Of a stretch of DNA of 64,000 nucleotides, positions 46,401 through 55,400 are shown piece by piece. The first letter of the stretch is position 1; each line of letters opens with the position of its first letter. The notes under the pieces were generated by a model. It saw only the letters and a list, made by a program, of their open reading frames with translations, had not been told where the DNA came from and did no database searches. The DNA comes from Leptoclinus maculatus (lineage: Eukaryota; Chordata; Actinopteri; Perciformes; Stichaeidae). Location: positions 1,013,809 to 1,077,808 of the forward strand of contig JAVDOI010000042.1 in assembly GCA_032191485.1 (NCBI GenBank), written 5' to 3'. The translations under genes and the position numbers were made by a program.

Positions 46401-49400
46401 TACAGTCATACAGCCAGGTCCCCCAGACTTGGTGCCACTCTTGCCAGAGTGTGCATCGCGGTGAGGCCCCGTCGGCCAGATACTCGGAGCCATTCAGTGC
46501 TTCAAACATTTTATTGGCCACACATGTGTCGATCTTCTGGAAATCTCCCAGTGGTACTTTCATCAATTCCTCCGGCTTTGGCAGCTTCTGCACATACATG
46601 TTGGTCTTCCCAGGTCCTCTGAGGCCATAGCTGGCGCGGGAGTATCCCTCTCTGAAGGACCCCCAGAAGTGTTCCAGCGGGGTGATCCATATCCAAGGCA
46701 GGGTCTCGTTGAGCCAGTCTTCATGCCGAGCGGTTGGTTTTAGCTGATAGAGGTTCCGGTTAACCTGATACTGTGGTTGGTTAGCTGGAGTTATCACAAA
46801 GTAATTCTGGGTCGAGCAATTAAAGAACACGCTCCAAAAACATTTAGCTAGTTTAGGGAGTTTGTTTGTTGTGCATTCTTTTGCCCAACGCCTGCTCATA
46901 TTCTTCCGATAACTAGAGCCTTGCGGTTTGAACTCCGGGTCCACCACCTGGTGGGTGCTATCTGGAACTGGAGTCCCAGGTTTTTCATTCTTTTCCTCTT
47001 CCCCGGTGGTGTTAGCCTGGCTCGCAGTATTGTTAGGCTGGCCGAGCGTTGAGTTCCCCGTTGCTTCTTCTGTCCGCCGGGGCTTACGTCGCACCTTTGT
47101 GGCTTCACAGTTAAGATCGTAGTGTCCCCAGAATCTCCCATCCTCTGGCATGACAGACAGGCAAGTGTCATTGCGGTTGTGTGCTGCATACCATACTTCA
47201 GGCTTCCAATATCCTCCAGCCCCCGGCTTTCCCCATGGGACACATGCCCATGAACAGTACCAGCCAGGGCCTCCATTTTCAGGGTAAATCCAATTACACT
47301 GAACTGCCTTTTCTTCTCTTTCTTTCTGGATTGAGATTTTTATCTTTATCTCCTCTTCCTCGGTAGATACGTCATCTACATTCCATGTCAAATTCTCTGT
47401 CATTCTCCGGAATTCTCCTGCCCAATCCGCTCCATCGTCTGTCCCGTTGGCTCCGCTCTCCATCCACTCGATGACAGCAGCAGTCAGGTTCAGTCCAGTC
47501 ACTCCCCCTTCTTGGAACCTGCGAAGCACGGCAGTTAGGTCCGCAGGGTCCAATTCCGTGTCGTTGTCCCTCCGGTCTCTGTTTCTGGAGAGAACAACCG
47601 TTCTAGGTTCCATCATCCAGCAGGTTTGATTGAACCTCTTCGTGGTAGTATAGGACACCCTGACATGAGTTAGGGCCCATGGTTCACTACCATAGTGATA
47701 CAGTATGGCCAGGACTATCCCTAGTCCTGTCAAAACTGCAAATAATTTAACCGTTATGCAAAGACTTAGCCTTTTTCCGTTCCGTGGTCGTTGTTGCGAT
47801 TGTTGCTGTCGCATGTCGCTGTGGTCAGATCTGTTGGCGTTCCTTACTCTTTGGGGCTGCCAAGGTTCTTGAACACCCCTGTGTAGAACAAGGAGATCCA
47901 TGGTGTGGGTGGTGACCGCACAGGCGGTGATGCTACCTCAGTCTGTTCACTGGAGCTGCAGCTCTGAGGTGGCTCAGGTTCACACTGAACTCTCCCTCGT
48001 AGCAGCCACTCATATAGCACCTTGGGGTGTTGTCCAATCCTGTGGTCCAGCCCCCTCCACACCCATCTGTAAAAGGTAACAATCACAGACGATGAGTCTG
48101 GGAGTGGACCGATGCAATCCCCGTCGCTATCCGCGAGCTGAGTCAGCCTGGAGTAACATGTCTTTTGTTCCACAGACACGTAGTTTCGGACCTGGGTAAG
48201 CTCTGCATACAAGGGATCCCCTCCGACAGTTTGGAGTTCCGTTACCTTAGCCCACATATCCGAGCGAACCACCTGCCTGCTTACCCAACTCCTTTCTTTG
48301 GTATACGGCAAATCCTTCAATCTCAGGCCTGGGTCGGGATTTGGCAAGCGTCGGGTTGGCACGCGGTAACTGACAGGCCGCAACATCATGTTTTGATTCT
48401 CAATTACATATAGGTCTTTGTTTTGCATCCTAACCGCTATGTTGCGCTGCATACTTGGGCTGTTTGTCCACACCATACAGGCTCCCACCCAAATGTCAAC
48501 ATATTCTTCTTGTATTGGATCATGGTAGTTGGGTCCCCAACGAAATTTGAACTGTTTACCCTTTACAATGAGGTATGATGTGTTCAGGATCCAGGGAGAT
48601 GAGACAGGGCAGCTAAGAACCGGCTGGTGCCTCCACGGATGACTCCAGACGACAGGGCATCTGTCAAACTGGAGATCCCATCCACTGCATACCATAGTAT
48701 GTACTGCCTCCCTCCGTTCAATCGACAGGTCCGATGAACGCTGATACTCTGCATTGCTGCAAAAATAAGCTCCTGTCCCACAGAACGTTTTTCTGTACGC
48801 AAAATCGCGATTTGGCTTGTCCAGGTAGATTCGTTCATTTGGCAATTGGATGTAGGGTCTCGGGCTCGCTTTAGGATCAGATGACCCTTTTTTCTTTCCC
48901 CATTCTAATTTAACTTCTTCTTTTTGGCGCGACATTGCAACAATCGACTTCCGTTTACATGCATTTACTTGCTGTTTCTCCGTTTTTTCCCACTCAGCTT
49001 GTGGAACGACCTTTGGGCCCAGCCCCTCAAACCCCCTGTCTCAGCTGGCTCTTCCCCAGGGGGCCACACATCTTCCCCTCGGGTAAGACCTACACCGAGT
49101 GAGTACACACCGACGAATGGGACCATTACGGTCCTTACTGTCAGTTTTACTCTCATCGTTTGGGCCGGCCTTGAGGGCGTGGCAGCTCTGCTGGTCCATG
49201 AGCCTGGTAGCTGCAGGGTCCCTCCCCTTCTCCACTCCTCTGGGGTGACGATAAAGGTTTTGCTTTTCTCCTTCGTCCTGGCCCCTGGGTGTCCAAAAGC
49301 GTCCAGGTCTGTGATTAGATAATGAAGATTCGTTCTTCGGACCCCCTCTTCTTGCTGCACCGCGGCCAGCTCCTGGACCGGGGCTTCGGGGTCACAGTAG

Positions 49401-52400
49401 ACCTCCCTAATCAACTGGCCCCAGGTAGTTAGCTCCCATGGTCCCTTCCAGCCCTCTGCTTCTGCCACTCCTCTGAAGTAGTCCGTCAATTCCGCTGCCA
49501 ACGGGGTGTACCCTGGTTCGATTGGGTCACGATAAACCCTGAAGGCCATAGGAATCTGTGCAGCAGCTAGTGGTGGGTTGATAAGTTCCGCCTGGGCCGG
49601 GCTGTATGGCCAATTCCTCATCACAGTCTCTCGCCAAGATCCCTGGGTCCCGCACGCCTCCTGCATGGTCAGATCCGAAGTGGTCGGAGGTGGGGCTGAT
49701 GGCGTCGCAAGCTCTTCACAAACTTTGTCATCAGGAGCCACTGTCCCCCCCTTTTCCCATGACGATGGTGTCAGGGCCTGCAGGGGTTCAAGGAACTTTC
49801 TCACCTGCCATCCTTCTGCGCATCCCACCTGCACCATCCTCCCATTTTTCTGGAGAAGGGTGCATGAAGCGCAGGGATGCAGCTGTTGTCCATCCCACTG
49901 GCAGACGCAATCCCCCATGTCCAGTGCCGATCCTCTCAAATCCCACTGCGTGATGATGATCAATCTGGGTAACGTCTCCACCCGGCAAGGACCGCAGATG
50001 TATGCATCCATAACCTTCACCGGCTTATGGTGCATCTCCTTAAACTCTTTCCTTCTCCCGGTAATTTGAACTGGTTTCAGGCGCCCGGGCCCCTCCCATT
50101 GAATAGCTAGGGTTGTTGGTCTCAGGCAAACCACGCAGCTATTGTGTAGCTTCCTCCATTCCAATACCTCTTTTTCTCCGGAGAGAAATCCTCCTTTGGC
50201 ATACACCAACTTCTTTAGAGCTCTGCCTGCCCAGAGCCCCGTAGTACTCCTTCTCATGGTAACCACCCCTTTAACAGCGGCCACTCTGACAAAGGGTGGT
50301 AAATCCTGTATGTTGGTGGCCATTTTCCGAGTTCCTGGTTTTCTCCTAGTTCGGAACTGGCTTCAGCTGCCCTATTCCTTGGATTCCTCTTTTCTTCAAT
50401 CGAACTGTATTCCTGTCCAATATCTTCTCCACTATGTCGGATTTGTCGTACTTGGCTTTGACCGCTGAGTTTGGTGCTCCGACCTGAGCCTTGATCCAGA
50501 CCCGTTGTCCAACTTGAAGTGGGACCCGTTGTTCGAGCTTGGGTCCTCTATCGTCCAAACCCCTCCCTATTTCTTGTGACGTAAATGGGCGGCTCATCAG
50601 TTCCTCTGACGGGGAGGGCCTGTCGCTTCGGTGTCGGTCGTTTAGAGCTCTGGCAATCTCCAGGGTCTTAGTGCTCCATTCTCTGGAATTGGCATTCTTC
50701 CCAATCCAACTTTTCACCAAGCCAATGGTCCTTTCCACCACCCCATTCGCCTGGGGTGTGTATGGGGGAGAGTAGACCCTCACAACTCCATTCATTTGGC
50801 ACCATTGGTCCACTTTAGCGTTTCGAAAGTGTGTACCGTTGTCCGTTCTAAGCTCCCTCGGCACCCCAAGGTAGCCACAGACTTGGTCCAGCATGCCAAC
50901 AACACTGTTGCCGTTGGCTTTTCTCACCGCCTTGGTGGTCACGTATCCTGACATAGAGTCCACAAGTACCAACAGGTATTTTTCCCCTTTCTTCCCCGCC
51001 ACCCCCAGGGGTCCTGCTACATCCATGCATATCGAACCCCAGGGTACGGTACTTTTAATGGTGAGTCCTCCCACCCTTTGTCCTCTCCTTCCTGCGTTGT
51101 ATCGACCACACAACTCACAGTCTTTGAGGATTCTGCGGACCTCTCGTTCAAGAATCCAAAGGCGCTGCTTTTCCAGTTCCCTACGCGTCGGAACGGTGCC
51201 TGCATGTCCTAGTGCTTCGTGCACTGCCTGCACCACCTCCTTCACGTGCTTATCTGGGACCACCCTTCCTCTGGGTTGCTCGTCCCACTGCTCGATCCCA
51301 ACAAAGACAATTTTCCGCATCTGGACGAAACGGTCCACTTCATCGTTTCCTTTCCAGTGATTTCCTTCTCTCGTGTGGGCCCTCTGGTGCACCACTTCAA
51401 GCTCCATAGTTAGCCGCATTTCAGCTATTTTTCGCCACAGGTCCTCATGAGCTACTGCCTTACTTTTAGCGCTCTCGAACCCGTTCTCTTCCCATATGGT
51501 TAGGTCTTCGTTGAGGGCTTGAGCACAGTAATAACTGTCCGTTATAACTCTGGCTCTTTTTACTCGTCTCCGCTCCAACTCCAGCAGACCTTCTAATATC
51601 GCTGTCACCTCCCCTGTCTGGGCACTACCGGTGACCTTGCCTCTTTGTCTTGACTGCTCCCTCTCTTTTTGCTTGAGAATGAAGCCCCAATAGGCCTTGT
51701 CGTCTTGGCCTTTCCTCGATCCGTCGGTGTACAGGGTCCACTCGAACGGTGTGGGTGATGTAACATCTTGCTTTATTTTCTTACGCATAGGCTGCTCCGG
51801 CCCGATTTCGAGGTCCGGGTCCAGCAGGATGTCTTCCCATCTTCCCCACCTTGCATTTGTTGCTTTTGTACTTTCCACTGTGGCTTTTCTCAGGAATCGA
51901 TGGACCTGGCTTTGGGTGAGGACTCTGATCCCCTGTCCTTGGGCTAGATCTTTCAAGGTACTCCAATACCTGGCCAGGACCGCCAACTCCTTTTCCTCTG
52001 CTGGATATTTTTTTTCCACAGAGGACAGGGTATAGCTCCACAGAGTAACTATCCCCGCGCCCTCGTTCCACACTTTTATCACAGCGTCATCGTCATTACA
52101 ACTGACTTCCGCGACCAGCTTTGTTGTCAGACTCCGTGGTTCCAGCCGCAAAGCTCCTTTGATCGCTCCTTGCAGGTTTTGCAAGTTCTTTTGGTCCGTC
52201 GCAGTCCATTCCCACATTTTGTGGGGGTCCTCTGGAACATCCTTTCTCAACTTCGCATACAGTGGTCTCGCATATTTCTGGAAGCTAGGGACATGATCCC
52301 TAACGTAGTTGCAGAGTCCCAGCACCTTCTGTAGTTCACTCAGTGAGTTTGGCGGGTCAATCTGTTCCACTTTTCCCCGAAATCCGTCTGAGAGTCCCAG

Positions 52401-55400
52401 GTCGGTTGAAACCTGGAATCCTAGGTAGTTCACTTGGAATTGTCCAAATTGTCCCTTCTTTAGGTTCAATTTCAACCCTGCCGCTGTGAGTCGCTCAATC
52501 ACTTTTCCCAATTTCGCCAAATGCTCGTCTTCAGTGTCATCAGCAATGAACACATCATCGATGTAGACGGTTGCTTCCAGGCCGTCCAGTATGTCCATTA
52601 CAGCTGACTGGAAAATGTTTGGAGAGTTTTTGTAGCCTTGTGGTAGCCTCTCCCAGACATACGCTTTTCCCTTCCCCACGTGGCCCCACGTTGGGCGCCA
52701 CGTGTTAGATCCGGGGGTTTCTACAAGCCCGATACGGGGCGTACTAGTTACTCAGCTCTCTATTAAAAGGTTGGTAAGCTGGTGTGGTGAGGAAACTCGC
52801 CTGGCTCTGCTAACTACCGTTACTCCTGACGTCTACCCTGCTTCCTCCGGTAAATGTGCACTCGGCCGAGGGGCCACCCTGGCCAGGTGCTTCCACCAGT
52901 CGCGTCAGTTATGGCAGCTTTCCTCTTCTGGATCCGGGCTCTTGGTGAATTGCCAGGTTAGGTTTTAACGGTTAGGATTGATAGAAAACCGTAAGGGGTT
53001 GTTAAGTGGACTGGAAACTTGGATAACCATTCAGAACTCATGTTGTTAGACATACAATAGATTTAACATTTTACTACCACGAGGAACTCTACTACTCATG
53101 CAAAATGAATTCTCAGAGATTTACTTTAAATGCAGATTATATTTATTGCAGGATCGTCTAGCAGGGGTACAGCTCAGCATGCACAAAATAATACTAAATT
53201 TGACTAGATCAGATATAATTTCTTATTCGATTAAACTTTCCATTATATACTCATCAGTAGCGACGCCGAGGCTGGGTTGGTGGTAATTCGGAAAAGAATT
53301 ACGTTGGTCCAGGTGAATCAATGAAGAAACAACTCTTCTTTGCCGAATCATTTGAAGAAACGCTCTTGGTGAATCAATTGAAGAAACGATCTTGGTGAAT
53401 CAATTGAAGAAACGATCTTGGTGAATCAATTGAAGAAACGCTCTTGGTGAATCAATTGAAGAAACGATCTTGGTGAATCAATTGAAGAAACGCTCTTGGT
53501 GAATCAATTGAAGAAACGATCTTGGTGAATCAATTGAAGAAACGCTCTTCTTTGGCAGTTGTAGGAGCGGAGGTCCAGCTTAGATCCTCAGCTCCTCCTG
53601 TGCGGGACAGCGAAGTCCGTTCAGCGGCCCTTCGAACTCAATACAAAGCCTTTAAGGTGTGGCTGTTTCCTTCAGCTGTCCAGTTGTTAAAGTTGAACAG
53701 GGGGGAGAGGAAATTCTCCGTCCTTCTAATCTTTGGTCGCGAACTGTGGTCTCCGCTTCGCGACCAAAAAGGGCGAGGTCCTCCGCTTGTCCGAACGAGG
53801 CCCAGTGTCTCGGCCGAGCACTTGAACCTCGCGTCGTCCCGCTATGAATCCCGAATTGCATGTGGCGTATCGTTTACTTTATAAACTGCGTTTTTGGGCT
53901 GTTACCTCGCCCCCCCCCCCTCGCCTCTCACATGATTAATATTTCTTCACTTTTTCATCAACCCCCCTTCCTTCACCCTCATTCAGTTACCCTGACGCAC
54001 ACACATTTTCAGTTACGCACACACATTATAAGTCACCTCCAACTGCCACTGTAGTTCCCCTTTTTTCCCTTACACACACACACACATCTAATACCCTCTC
54101 ACCCTTGCCTCGGTGCTCTGGCCTCCAACCCCATCCCTCCCAGACTGCAAACAGCCACATCCTGCTGCACAACACCTCTTTCTCCCCTCATTATCACACA
54201 GTATACATTGGTTGAATCATTTTATATTCTTGTATTACACACACTACCCTTATTATGATTATTGGTTATTGATTATATGCTTTTTGTGTCCCTTTTTACC
54301 TCATCTTTATACCGAGCATGTACTCCCCTCACAAGGCAGTTTTCCTGGGACCTCAACTCTTTGATTTTACTTGACAATATATATGATACTAATGGTATTA
54401 TAACATGTTTTGCTCTTTCCAGATGGTCTGACGGTGTCCTGTGATATCTCCAATGACGAGGAGCTCTTCATGGGCCGGGGAGATTACCAGTTTGATATCT
54501 ACAGACTGATGAGACAGGAGAATGGGTCAGTGTCTGTTCCAGAGTCAGATCAGTCTCAGTAGTAGTGAATGCACACAGACGGATTCACAAATGTATTTTG
54601 TGATTTCTGTGACAAAAGCATGGACAAGAGTCCTTGGTGTGCATGTGCAGGAAAATAGTGTTTTAAACTATAAAAACAGAATCCACATCCACAAGAGGTA
54701 AGAGTCACAGATGTATGTTCAGCCTTGTCCCGCCCCACTGTGCTGTGATAGGCAGATGATCTGGCTCCAGTAATGTGCTTTCCTTCGCTGTGACAAAAGC
54801 ATGGTGTGCATGTTGCGGCTGGCTAGCTAGCTTGCTGTGCCACCATGCTTTCATGCTACAGTTTTTTATATCGTGATGGGAACACTAAAAAGGGGGGTTT
54901 ACATTTCTGTACAACTTCTTTTGTTTGCATTGAAAAAACTATATATTTACGTATATATAACAAAATCTCTGAATCCCTCTGTGTGCATTAATATTGAGGC
55001 TGATCTTGACCCGATAGCCTTGTAACTGGAGTCTTTCTGTTCTGTGAAGGAGTCACAATGCACATATAAAAAGAACTAGATCTTCTTCTACACATGTAAT
55101 GACAGATTGAATGTGGAGCATAACGGAGACAAAAACAGTTTTCTTATTGATTTGACTTTGGCTCAGTCAACATGTGGTCAGAAGTACAAGTCAGCTGATT
55201 AGTAAGGAAATTCCAAATGCTCAGTAAACATTGTAAACATGAGTTTATGGTCTCAATCTCTAGTTTCAAGTCTTCTTCAATACAGCATGATGTTCATTTA
55301 GTAAATTCACTACCTTGTGATTGACAGGCAGGTCTCTACCAGAGACTTATACGACGTCTGCATCACTCCACTAAGTGTTGAATTATTGCTGTAAACAGAC

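Larger units (their letters stand above)
41791..54376 (-). mobile_element. endogenous retrovirus, complex genome, internally deleted (copy 1)
   Basis: A 12,586-bp provirus in haspin intron 13, antisense to the gene. Both LTRs are 1,674 bp (52703-54376 and 41791-43464) and correspond at a constant 10,912-bp offset; I found no difference. Element ends are TG...CA. The host on both sides is ATATAT, so a target duplication of 4-8 bp is compatible but not provable in this simple sequence. Order on the minus strand: 5' LTR, primer site, truncated pol, two unidentified ORFs, env, membrane ORF, acidic-repeat ORF, polypurine tract, 3' LTR. Gag, protease and early RT are missing. All remaining ORFs are open, so the insertion is young. 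The long LTR and Lys1,2 primer site recall spumaviruses, but the ORF set does not match one I know. Confidence 0.95.

Noticed and set aside
48965..50323. 452-codon ORF as a displaced gag
   Set aside because: It lies after pol, lacks the CX2CX4HX4C nucleocapsid box, and its cysteine spacing fits an accessory protein better. Not fully excluded, because spumaviral Gag also lacks that box.
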